DNA from: Sorex araneus | Lineage: Eukaryota; Chordata; Mammalia; Eulipotyphla; Soricidae | Direction of reading: 5' to 3' | Assembly (NCBI RefSeq): GCF_027595985.1 | Contig: NC_073307.1 | Coordinates: 52,333,088 to 52,397,087 of the forward strand | Length of the DNA: 64,000 nt | In this document: piece by piece, positions 52,421-62,226 of the stretch | Numbering within the stretch: position 1 is the first letter of the stretch | Layout of the letters: every line of letters begins with the position of its first letter | The notes under the pieces: model-generated | The model's input: the letters and a program-made list of their open reading frames with translations, nothing else | Database searches by the model: none | What the model was told of the DNA's origin: nothing | Made by a program: the position numbers and the translations under genes

Positions 52421-54464
52421 ACATACACATACATACACACATTTCACACATAATCTTACAACCATGGCTCTGATTCTTCCTGAAGCTGCTTCTGGGACTC
52501 CAAGATCATGAGACATCCAAACCCTGGTTATGCAAAGAATCCACCCTTATACCTCATGACATGAAACCAAATCAACTTAGGACACTCGGGTAGTCATTAA
52601 TCTAATACATAATCCACTCTGGAGCAACAAAGAGCAAATGAGCCCCTCTCCTGGCATACTTTTCATTCCAGGTGGGCATTTAAATGTGATTGTCCACCCC
52701 GAACTGTATCTAGTCACTGCAGAGCAAACCTCTTTATTGGAGGAGAAGAACTTTTGTTTCCTCTTAGGGGCTGAGCTAGGAACAACAGTGGATTCCCTAA
52801 AGGCAGAAGCAATAGCCCTTAGCGTCTGCCTCTAAAGGAGTGTCTAAAGGGAAAGGAAAAGTCTTTTTTCTTGATTCTGAACAGCAAAAGGGCTGGCTTT
52901 AAGTCTCAGTGACACTTGCCTGCCTTTCTTTTGGTAAATCGAAATTGATTTTTAAATAGTTTTAAGCAAGGCTTAGAAAATAAATGTCTCTGTAAATCAG
53001 GCTGAGTGTGAACAGGAAGCGGGAGGGACTTTCTGCCCACAGCACTGATAAATCTGCACGCACCAGTCCTCCTGTTTCAGCCTCCCCAGCCACGGGTGGT
53101 ATGTGTTACAGGAAGGGCTGAAGTTCCCCACGGAGGCTCCTAGGTCAGATTAGGATGGGGATGGGGCGACCCATGAGCCCGGTAAAAGTGCCAAGGTTGG
53201 TGCCTTTCAAATCTGGGGTGTCACGCAAAACAGACCTCAACTCTAATATGTCCACCTTTCAGTGTCAGAGTCCTAGCCGGCCTCCTAGAAGCAGCAGGTC
53301 ATTTTCCCAGGGGTTCAGTGATCAGAAGAGGGTCAGACTCACACTTCCCCCAACCCCTCAAAGGAGCATCTGCCCACTCTCTGGTCCTGAGTAGACACAG
53401 AGCTGAACCTCCAAAGAAACTCCAGGCCAGTTGCACAAATGGACCCCAATAATCATTGGCTGAAGCCAGGACTCTTCTCTGGGCCCAAGCTTAGTTTTCA
53501 TAGAGCAGTATGGGAAAGAACAGGATATTTACCAAATGGAACATATGAGTGCAAGAGACTTGGTGTTTGGGTAACCCAGGGCCAAAAGGGACAACAGCCT
53601 ACCTAATGCCTGGCCCCAGGCTTATGTGTCCTACAGACAAGATGCAGAGAGAGCATCTGTGGCTGAATAAGTGAGAGCAAGTTCACCCTTGTGGACCCGG
53701 GGCCAGACACTGCTCCCTCCCTCACCCCGGCCTTCCCTTCAGCCACGGTCACCTCCAGCCAAACACATGTGCTACACACTTGCCAATGTATTTATCTGCC
53801 TTGTAAAGAATGGAAAGAGAAATGAGTTTGCATAGATTTTTTTTTACTTCCAAACTATCTATAAATAATAAGTTAGGGGAAACTTGCCTTTCTTATTTAA
53901 AGGTCTAATTTAGATTCTTTATCAAGATGATTTAAAGTGCCTTTCAATGGGAGGCCATATTTCAAAGACTTTATTTATTAGACTTCTTGAAAGTGTGTTT
54001 TTAATGCACATTCTGACTTTTTGCCAAACCTCTTCTCTGAAACAATAAAATTAGAGCAGGGGGGCCCTTTTTAAAGAGTTATATTTATTAGATTTTTACA
54101 TATTGATACGGTGCAATTCATCACAATAAATCTGCGAATCGCCACATAAATCTTGTGGGCTTGCAACTTTTTTTTTTTAAATCCCCAGTCACTCAACTGT
54201 AACTCCCCTCTGATCAACGCTCTTGCAGAGACATCTCAGGACTAAGTTCTTTGCAACAGAATGGGAGCAGCATGTTTGCGGCTGCTCTGCAGCTGGCCAC
54301 AGTCGTGGCTCCTGGGGGGCTGGGGGGGCATGTTTTAGCAGACCCTGACACTCCTATGAACTTTGCAAAATGCTGTAGGACTCATGCACCCAGGTGGACA
54401 GCAACGGTGGGTCTGGTGGGAAGATGCCAGCGGAGGGTCAACCCGTGTCTCCTCCTCTCCTGCA
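52421..54464. other. 2-kb transposon-free sequence, candidate regulatory
   Basis: 53760-54180 is strikingly AT-rich with ordered words (ctttatttattagacttc, ttatatttattagattttta, cacaataaatctgcg) in single-copy DNA. No gene, SINE or L1 seen. Confidence 0.4.
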
Positions 54465-54467
54465 TCC

Positions 54468-54542
54468 ATGGACTCAGCATCTGTGGACTCCTCCTCCGTG
54501 GACTCGGAATTAGTGGACTCCTCCTCCACGGACCAGCATCTC
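54468..54542. repeat. 15-bp minisatellite, five units
   Basis: Units at 54468, 54483, 54498, 54513 and 54528. gtggactcctcctcc is repeated exactly at 54483-54497 and 54513-54527, alternating with gtggactcggaatta and edge variants. Confidence 0.9.
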
Positions 54543-54665
54543 TCTTCACTCTGAGCTGAAGGCTGTGACTTCCAACAAAGAGGCCCAGCCCTGGAAGGAC
54601 CAGAGTCAAAGTGGGTGAATCATCAGAGTCTTGCTGTGCGTGAGAGTTGTCACATCTCTGCAGGG

Positions 54666-54691
54666 TTTTTTTTTTTTTTTGGGGGGGGGGG
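54666..54691. repeat. T15 then G11 homopolymer pair
   Basis: ttttt...ggggg followed by tgtcgcacc resembles a reversed SINE-A tail whose body is unrecognisable. Confidence 0.7.
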
Positions 54692-55199
54692 TGTCGCACC
54701 AAGATTCCTAGCCCAGGGCACTGCCACAGAGGTGACCTGCTGGATCGTAGAATGGGAAGATGTTCTAGTGGGAGAGAACTCAAGTGCCCCCTTGTCCAAG
54801 GTCTAAGCATTTCTAGTTACCCTGTGCTCAACACTCCCTCGCCCAAATCACCCCCCTATTGCCCTGAATGGATGATGAGTGATCAAATCAAAACCCTTTT
54901 TGCTATCTTATTGGATGTTCTGTATTGAGTGCGAAAGCAGGAAGTGTCTGTCTTTGCCTCAAGAGCCTAAACTCCCAATGGGATGGTGTTTGGAGCTGGG
55001 GTCTTGACATTCAGGCCAGGACACCCAGGGTAGGAACCCATGGACAGGACATCCATGCTGCCCTGGGTGCCAGTCTAGAGCTGAGAGAGATGTGAAAGAT
55101 TCAGTCATGTGTCAAAATTTTTATAGGCTAACATAATAAGTTGCACTCTGACTTACAGAAGAGTAGTGTGGAAGACATTGGGAAAAAAAATTTAATGAG
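54692..55199. other. Unique sequence
   Basis: No gene recognised. Confidence 0.3.
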
Positions 55200-55356
55200 A
55201 CTGTGGGTGGGGGGGTGGAAGGAAGAAAATTAGGGGCATTGATGGTGGGAAATGTAAACTGGTAAAGGGATGAGTGTTGGAATATTGTATGACTGAAACC
55301 CAATCATGGACAACTTTGTAACTGTGTATCTCATGATGATTTGATTTTTTTAAAGG
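55200..55356 (+). mobile_element. L1 3'-terminal fragment
   Basis: taggggcattgatggtggga, ttggaatattgtatgactg and caactttgtaactgtgtatc, ending in a T/A-rich tail. Confidence 0.82.
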
Positions 55357-55387
55357 GGTTTTTAATTTTTTTATGTTTATTTGAGCT

Positions 55388-55500
55388 AAGGAAGGACTGG
55401 ACCACATAGTTTGTATGTCAGAACCTGGGATTTAATCCCTGGACCCGCCTGGTATCTCCCTCAAGCACAGCCAGGTTCAACCCCCAAGTGCCACAAACAA
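55388..55500 (+). mobile_element. SINE-A fragment
   Basis: gatttaatccctggaccc (B-box-like) and cctggtatctccctcaag with accccc end. Diverged. Confidence 0.5.
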
Positions 55501-55780
55501 GTTTCTTTTCCTTTAATGAAGAAGGGAACACATGGGTAAGCTTGAAATAGTTTTCTTCCAAAGAAAACAGTTTAGTACTGAAACAGCCACGCTCTAACTC
55601 AGCCTGCGTCTCCTTGGCCGGTAGATTCTCCACACAGCTCTACACCCTCGGTTCAAGGATGCATCTACATCCCCAGTTCATTCTTAGCCCTGATTTCTAC
55701 TGAGGAGTCTGGAAAGCACCCCACAATCAAAGCCTGAAAGAAGATTCCCATAAAACACAGAATCGTGTACTTCCCCCCCC
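55501..55780. other. Unique spacer
   Basis: Nothing recognised. Confidence 0.3.
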
Positions 55781-55956
55781 CTTTATTTTTGTTTTGTTTT
55801 TGGACCACACCTGGCAGTGCTCAGGGCTGACTCCTGGCTCTGTGCTCAGCAATCACTCCTGGTGGTTTCAGGGTTCCCATTGGAGTGCCAGGGATGGAAC
55901 CCAGGTCAGCTCATGCAAGGCAAGCACTCTCCCTGCTGTTCTATCACTCCAGCCCT
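55781..55956 (-). mobile_element. SINE-A, reverse
   Basis: ttttgtttttggaccacacc, ctctgtgctcagcaatcac, B box agggatggaacccagg, ctatcactccagccc. Confidence 0.87.
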
Positions 55957-56629
55957 GGGGTATTCTTATAATTGGCTCAGAAGTCACTTGGAGCTACACA
56001 TTTCTACCTCCTGTCCACAATAGGGTTAAAAAAAAATCTTCCTTTTAAAACTTGAAGCCCGCACCTTTCCTCATGCTTTCTCCCACCAAAAGTCAAAATG
56101 TATTGTTTCCGTTTCGAGCCTTACACCTTTCAGCGCTCAGCGAGAAAGGTCATGCACACAGGACTGATTTCAAAGGCTTTCGCCTACTATTATTTTTAAA
56201 GTCAATTCTGTCTTGAAGAAATACCGGTCTGTATAGAATTTCCCTGGGAAAAAAAATGCAGGGGAGGGAAGGAAGAAGCTCTTTGCTCCAAGCCTGACAT
56301 TTTTCAAATCATTTGGAATTCAAGAGAGGCATGTGGCTCTGGAAGCGAAGGTGACCCGGGCTGGTGGCAGGGCCATGCACTTGAACCTGGCCAACTTGAA
56401 CACTTGCCAGTTGGACGGCTATTTCATTCAGACTTGGCCAATTTGCAGATGCTGGTTTTGAGGTTGACTCCCCATAAAAGAGCAGCACATTGCTCATTTG
56501 AGAAGCAAAAAGAATAATTTGAGTCAGAGGCCTGGTGCCTCTGGGCAAAAGGAAGATGTTTGTGAAAGACAATTTGCTGCAGGAAAAGGCCAGAAATGGG
56601 CCTGAGCATCAGCGTGCGGGATGATATGT
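55957..56629. other. Transposon-free sequence, candidate regulatory
   Basis: Single-copy, moderately AT-rich, with words such as ctactattatttttaaagtc and tgaacacttgccagttggac. It contains a short inverted repeat in gaggcctggtgcctctggg (about 56527). Possible enhancer; no gene. Confidence 0.35.
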
Positions 56630-56790
56630 TCATTTAAGCTATTAAGGAAACAGAAGTCATGAAATTTGCTTAAACATGGATAGCCATGGACAGTATCATG
56701 CTGAGTGAAATGAATCAGAGAAAGAGGGACAGATATAGAATGGCTGCATTCATTTGTGGGATATGAAAAAAACTAGTATAAGACTAATAT

Positions 56791-57294
56791 CTCATATTAG
56801 TCTAGTTTTTACTCGGGGTACTCCAGAGGGGGGATGGGTGAGAACCCTCCCACCCCAAGGGACCCGGCAGCTGACCTCCACTACCCAACTGCCACAATGC
56901 TCCAGGCCACTTTTGGACACATTATAAGACACTTCCTACCCATTTTCCATAATTACCACACCATATTTGATTGAGTTCAGATAGTGGGTAACAAATCATA
57001 TGTATACATATATATATATACACACACACATACACACATACCTCTCGGAGAGCCCAACAAGCTACCAAGTGTATTCCGCTGGCGTGGGCAGACTCTGGCA
57101 AGCTCCCTGTGGCATATTCGATATGCCAAAAACAGAAACGATAGGTCTCATTCCCCTGATCCTGAAAGAGCCTCCAATTGTTGAGAAAGACAAGTAAGGA
57201 GAGGCTGCTAAAATCTCAGGGCTGGGAGGAATAGAGACGTTACTGGTGCCCGCTCAAGTAAATTGACAAACAACGGGATGACAGTGATACAGTG
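56791..57294 (+). mobile_element. Composite retroelement, copy 1 (forward)
   Basis: The 5' module of ~200 bp (ggggtactccagagggggga to gtgggtaacaaatcatatg) has no SINE homology. Next come (TA)n(CA)n at 57001-57043, a SINE-B body from ctctcggagagc, an ~80-bp insert (57150-57232) and a SINE-B tail ending gatacagtg. Likely TSD agactaat at 56781-56788 and 57295-57302. Confidence 0.82.
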
Positions 57295-57493
57295 AGACTA
57301 ATTTCCAAGGCCAGGGGAAACAAGGGTCAGGAGGACTGGTCAAGGGTTAGAAGCTTGACACAAGAGTGTGGGGGGAGAAGGGCAATTAGGATAGAGAAGG
57401 GACTAGTATGACAGTAATAGTTGAAAATGATCACTCTGGACAAGAACCGAGTGTTGAAAGTAGGTAAAGGGATATATCTGATAATCTTTCAGT

Positions 57494-57759
57494 GTCACTG
57501 TGTCACTGTCATCCCATTCTTCATCAGTTTACTCGAGTGGGCACCAATAACGTCTCTATTACTCCCAGCCCTGAGATTTTAGCAGTCTCTCTTTACTCAT
57601 CTTTCCCAATGATTGGAGGCTCTTTCAGGGTCAGGGGAATGAGATCTATTGTTACTGTTTTTGGCATATCAAATAAGCCACAGATAGCTTGCCAGGCTCT
57701 GCCCATACAGGCAGGATACTCTGGTAGCTTGGTAGCTTGCCAGGCTCTCCGAGAGGTAT

Positions 57760-57814
<55 letters not shown>

Positions 57815-58080
57815 GTAATATATATGGTTATATATATTACTCTCTACGATTTGTTGCCTACTGTCTGAACTCCATCAAGTATGGTGTGGTAATTATGGAA
57901 AATGGGTAGAAAGTGTCTTTATAATGTGTCATGTGGCCATGGAAAGTGGCCTGAAGCGTGGTGGCGGTTGGGTAGTGCAGGTCAGCTGTCGGGGCTGGGT
58001 CCTTTGGAGTGGGGAGGGTTCTCACCCGCCCCCCTCTGGAGTGCCTCAAGTGAAAACAGCCTGATGCGGAGTCCAGTATA
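57494..58080 (-). mobile_element. Composite retroelement, copy 2 (reverse)
   Basis: The complement carries the same modules in the same order as copy 1, including the insert (57558-57643) and a (GT)n at 57762-57811. Its 5' module is longer at the outer end (to actggactccgcatcaggc read on the minus strand). TSD aatctttcagt at 57483-57493 and 58081-58091. Confidence 0.82.
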
Positions 58081-58111
58081 AATCTTTCAGTATTTATATA
58101 TTTATATTTCG

Positions 58112-58365
58112 AACCTGGCGCCATAGCACAACAGGTAGGGTGTTTGCCTTGCATGCGACTGACCCAGGTTTGATTCCTCTGTCCCTCTTGGAGAGCCTGG
58201 CAAGCTACTGAGAGTATCTTGCCTGCAAGGCAGAGCCTGGCAAGCTACCGGTGGCATATTCATTATGCCAAAAACAGTAATAGCAAGTCTCACGATGGAG
58301 ACATTAACTGGTACCCCCTCAAGCAAATCTATGAACAACAACAACGGGAAGACAGTGCTACAGTG
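58112..58365 (+). mobile_element. SINE-B, full length
   Basis: acctggcgccatagcacaac head, gacccaggtttgattcctc B box, body gagacattaactggtacccc, tail gacagtgctacagtg. Third insertion in the L1. Confidence 0.9.
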
Positions 58366-58392
58366 CATATTGCAAACCATTATGCCCAAAAG

Positions 58393-58606
58393 GAGATAGA
58401 GGAGGAGGAGGAAGAGGAGGAGGAGGAGGAGAAGGAGGAGGAGGAGAAGAAGGGAAGGAGGAGAAGGAGGGGAGAAGGAGAAGGAGAAGAGGAGGAGGGG
58501 AGGAGAAGGGGGAAAGGAGAAGGAGGAAAAGGAGGAGAAGGAGAAGGAGGAGGGGAGGAGGAGGGGGGAGGAGAGGGGGGAGGAGAGGGGGGAGGAGGAG
58601 ATAAAA
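58393..58606. repeat. (GGA)n purine array in L1 3'UTR
   Basis: gga, gaa and ggggagga units over ~210 bp, starting right after cccaaaaggagataga. Same site as in the other L1 copies. Confidence 0.95.
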
Positions 58607-58831
58607 AGTGCCTGCCATAGCAGGTGGTGGGAGTTGGGGGGAGGGAAACTCGGAACATTAGTAATGGAAAATGTGCACTGGTGAAGGGACCAGTGTTGGA
58701 ATATTGTATGACTGAGACTCAATTGTGAACAACTCTGTAACTGTGTATCTTACTGTGCTTCAATTAAAAAATAAAAGGAAAAAATTTTAAATATATGCTC
58801 ATTTCACTGATACTTTATTTTTCTATGAGGA

Positions 58832-58920
58832 GTTGATGATATAGACACAGCTCAGAGGTAGAGCATTTGCCTATGTGAGATTCTGGGTTTCATGCACAGT
58901 CCCAGATTATTTTGCAAAAA
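58832..58920 (+). mobile_element. ID-like tRNA SINE fragment
   Basis: acacagctcagaggtagagc then atttgcctatgtgagattc and tgggtttcatgcac follow a tRNA A-box/B-box layout. Head unlike SINE-A/B but like 19432-19560. Confidence 0.5.
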
Positions 58921-60420
58921 GAAAAAAATTATCATATTTTTGTGCAGTGCTAGAAAAGGAACTCAATTTTACTGACCAGTAAGGCAGTAAAATGTTGTTC
59001 TCTCTGCCAATACATTCCCAGGACACTGTCTTCCCATGCAGAGTCCCCTTTATCCCTCTTCTCTTTTACTTGCAAATTACTAGCTTTAAACCCTCTGTAA
59101 GGAATTCCTCAACCCATCCTCAGTTACATCGTAAACAATGGAGAAAAAGCATTCAGGCTACAGTCCATGAGAAGAATATACCACCAGCACTTAAAAAGCA
59201 AACTGAAGAAAATGGGCTAGAACTGGACTTACTGCTTTTCTGGCATGGAATGGACTCAATTACCCCATGCACGGGCATCCCACATAAAAGCCGTCTTGGC
59301 ATCCAGTGAGAGATCAAAGGCAGGGAAGACGAGTGGTCTGCAGACAGGAGCCACGCCCCCTGAGTTCAGAGACTTGGACAGGGCCAGCTGCCTTTTAACT
59401 ACCTCTCCTGGACATGAAACAGTCAGTGTCTCGCACCTCAGGCTCTACTACAAAGATTTCCCTCCACCCACCCTACCCCTGCCAATTCCATTCATAGGAT
59501 TGACAAAAACCCTTACCTGGCTCATGCAACCCCCACTTAGAGTGTGGACAGCTGGGACAGCAGCTGTCAGCATAGCACATGGGGTGGCAGTGATGGCTAG
59601 TCGCTGCCTCCCCCATCTGCAGAGAAACTGCCCAACCAGAGAGTTTGATATCCAGTGATGACTGGAAGGGGCCAGCATCTTCTTGTCATCCCCTTGCCCT
59701 GTCCTCCTAGCGCGCAATTCCAACAAGCATCTGGCATTGCGTCCTTCACCCCCTCTAGACCCTAAAGCGGCCATCACCTCCCTCCCATCATGCACCCAAT
59801 GTGCATTCCCACAGCTTCACTCATAGAAGCCTGAAAACACAACCCCAACTGCCCCAAGAAGTGGGAGGTCTTGAGAGAAAAGATTGGGGTGTGCCTGAAA
59901 GTTGCTACACTGTTGATTAAAGAAGGGCGGGAGATCAAAGTGAAAAAGGTGAATGAGAACAGGTTTCCAAGTGGGGATGTCCAGGGAGCCGCTGTGCGCC
60001 CCCCTCGCCCCCCCACCCCGGGACTCATACCAAAGACCTCTTGCTTTTGTGGTCTCATAACAGAAGTTCTGAAGTTGGATCCGGAACTGAGGGGTAAGGG
60101 GGCAGCCAAAATGCCCCTGGGGAAAGACCCAGAAGGACACCAGTAATGAGAAACCTGCATCTCTTATCCTGGGGTGAGATTCAGTCACTGCAAGGAGTGG
60201 GCGTCCCCAGCTATTCTCAGGAGACCTGGGAGTCACTATTGGTGATCCTCATTTAACTGTGCCTCACTGTCCAACACTAAGACAGGATGTGGCACTTCTT
60301 GGGACCAATAGCTCTGGGGGGAATCTAATGGCAGGGACAGAACTCTTTATATGTCTTTGTGCATATACAATATTCTGTCCCCGGCCTCTGAGCTCGTCAT
60401 TTTAGAACCCAAATACTAAG
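58921..60420. other. 1.5-kb unique sequence
   Basis: No transposon or convincing gene. Open frames of 115-139 codons on the minus strand (59448-60236) carry no recognised domain. Confidence 0.3.
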
Positions 60421-60742
60421 ACAGATGATGGATCTATGGATGGATGTATGAATGGGTGGATGGGTGGATGGATGGATAGATTGGTGGAAGGATGGAAGGA
60501 TGGATGGGTAGAAGGATGGGTTGACAGACAGATGGGTGGATCGATGGATCAATGGATTGATTGATGGATGAATGAATGGATAAGTGGATGGATGGATGGA
60601 TGGATGGATGGATGAATAAGTAGCTGGATGGATGAAAGGATGAATAGAAGCATGGATGGAAGGATGGTTGAATGAATGGATAAATATATGAATGGGTGGA
60701 TGGATGACAAATAAATGAATGGGTGGATGGATGGATGAGTGG
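60421..60742. repeat. (TGGA)n microsatellite, imperfect
   Basis: About 320 bp of tggatgga with tgaatg, gaagga, ttgatt and acagac variants. Best uninterrupted run at 60585-60613. Confidence 0.95.
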
Positions 60743-60895
60743 AGTAACACACTCATAGAGACATGGTAAAGATACTTATTTCTTCATGGACTGGTTTTCT
60801 GCCAGTCAAGATAAAAGATTAAAAATATGCCAAAAAGTGCACAAAAGGGATAAAGCAGGTTGCAAAGCAAGTAGACAACTCAAAGGGATGGAGCA
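60743..60895. other. Unique spacer
   Basis: Nothing recognised. Confidence 0.3.
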
Positions 60896-60975
60896 TGTGG
60901 GAACCCCAGGTTCGATCCATAGTTCTGCCTGGTCTCCCAGAACCGCTACACATGGCCTTAAAACAAAAAAGATCG
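60896..60975 (+). mobile_element. SINE-A fragment
   Basis: ccccaggttcgatccatag keeps a B box, then tggtctcccagaaccgct and ccttaaaacaaaaaag tail. Confidence 0.5.
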
Positions 60976-61543
60976 AAAGCTCAGGTCATAGTGGTTTCAG
61001 ATTTCTAAGTTAACCCTCACAGTACAGAATGGCAATGAGAGTGAATGAATGTTCACCCTTAGTGACGGTCGCATTGGCTAGAGGAGTATGCCTGGTAACA
61101 GATACTTCCTGTTTCGCTCATGCCCTGATGAAGTATCTCTCCGCTCACTTCATCCTGGCCCCAAAGCTAGAACCAGATATTACTCTCTCTGGAATCCAGC
61201 AGGAAGATCCTTCTACAGTTCACAAATCCTGAAGTTACTGCCAAGATCCAAAACATTACCTGCCCAGTTCAGTAGCCCAGATGCCAAACCCTCAGGATTC
61301 TGGCATGGTGGGGAAGGAGGAAGGAAACACTTGTCCACGGTGGAGTGGGGGAAAGAAGGTTCCAACTCATGGGCTCAAAGAAGACTCATGGGAAAGGGGG
61401 TTGATTTAGACTTCCATGAAGGGTCAGGAGCCAAGGGTCAGTGGGGAGGTACATGCTGAGCTGGCAAGCAATGCTGAAGGATTAAAAGCTAAATTTGGGG
61501 TCAAAAATTACATATTTATTCTGTTTCACCAATCCTTGGTTAT
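60976..61543. other. Unique sequence
   Basis: No gene recognised. Confidence 0.3.
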
Positions 61544-61705
61544 GGGCTGGAAAGATAATCCAGCAGGTTGGGCGCATACCTTGTATGTCCTCAACCCAGG
61601 TCCAAACCTTGGTACCCTCTATGGTCTTCTGAGCCCCGCCAGGAGCACAGAGCCAGGAATAAGGCTGGAGCAACTGTCAAGTATGGCCCCCACAAACAAT
61701 AATAC
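61544..61705 (+). mobile_element. SINE-A
   Basis: gggctggaaagataatccag head, ccaggtccaaaccttgg B box, ccaggagcacagagccagg body, tail cacaaacaataatac. Confidence 0.82.
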
Positions 61706-61734
61706 AAAACAAGAATGTGTGGACTCACCCCAGT

Positions 61735-61965
61735 GGGGACTGGACAGAGGGAAGGGATCAGGGCACATGCTTTGCATATGACCAACCCCAGTTTAGTTTC
61801 TGGCACACACATGGTTGCCTGAGCATTGCCCAGAAGTTATCTAAGCACTGGAGTGACCTGCCACCGACTTGCCACCACTGAGTCCAGCAGCACTGAATCC
61901 AGCCCAGCCTACCAGTAAGCCCCAGAAGGAGCCCCCAAGCAGCCTGAGCACCACTCGAAAACCCC
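61735..61965 (+). mobile_element. SINE-A-like, extended 3' part
   Basis: ggggactggacagagggaag head and ccccagtttagtttctgg B-box remnant. The 3' half holds a small tandem repeat (actgagtccagcagcactgaa), not typical of SINE-A. Confidence 0.55.
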
Positions 61966-62056
61966 CCTCCCCATCTGCTCAATGGTTGGTGTTGATTTAT
62001 CAATAGAACCATACATTCTAGAAACATGGCCTGGATATACAATCATCAGTCACAAT

Positions 62057-62226
62057 ATTTTTGGGGGGGGTTCACACCTAACAATACTCAGGGGTTACTC
62101 TTGACTCTGCACTCAGGAATTACTCCTGGCAGTGCTTGGGAGGGACCCTATGGGATGCCAGGGATCGAACCCAGGTCAGCTACATGCAAGGTAAGTGAGC
62201 TCCCCACTGTACTATCGCTCCAGCTC
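62057..62226 (-). mobile_element. SINE-A, reverse
   Basis: ttttgggggggg at the tail end, aggaattactcctggcagtg, near-perfect B box gggatcgaacccagg, ctatcgctccagctcc head. Confidence 0.9.

Larger units (their letters stand above)
56630..58790 (+). mobile_element. L1 3' end split by three later insertions
   Basis: Host pieces: 56630-56790 (end of ORF2, catggacagtatcatgctgag), 57295-57493 (cactctggacaagaaccgag) and 58366-58790 (gcaaaccattatgcccaaaa to caattaaaaaataaa). They are collinear with the copy at 28651-29175. Insertions are the two composite elements and a SINE-B. Confidence 0.88.

Noticed and set aside
51845..52516. Open frames on both strands of 140-202 codons
   Set aside because: They run over the (CTT)n array inside an antisense L1 3'UTR.
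59448..60236. Minus-strand frames of 115-139 codons
   Set aside because: Overlapping in several frames with no recognisable motif; treated as chance.
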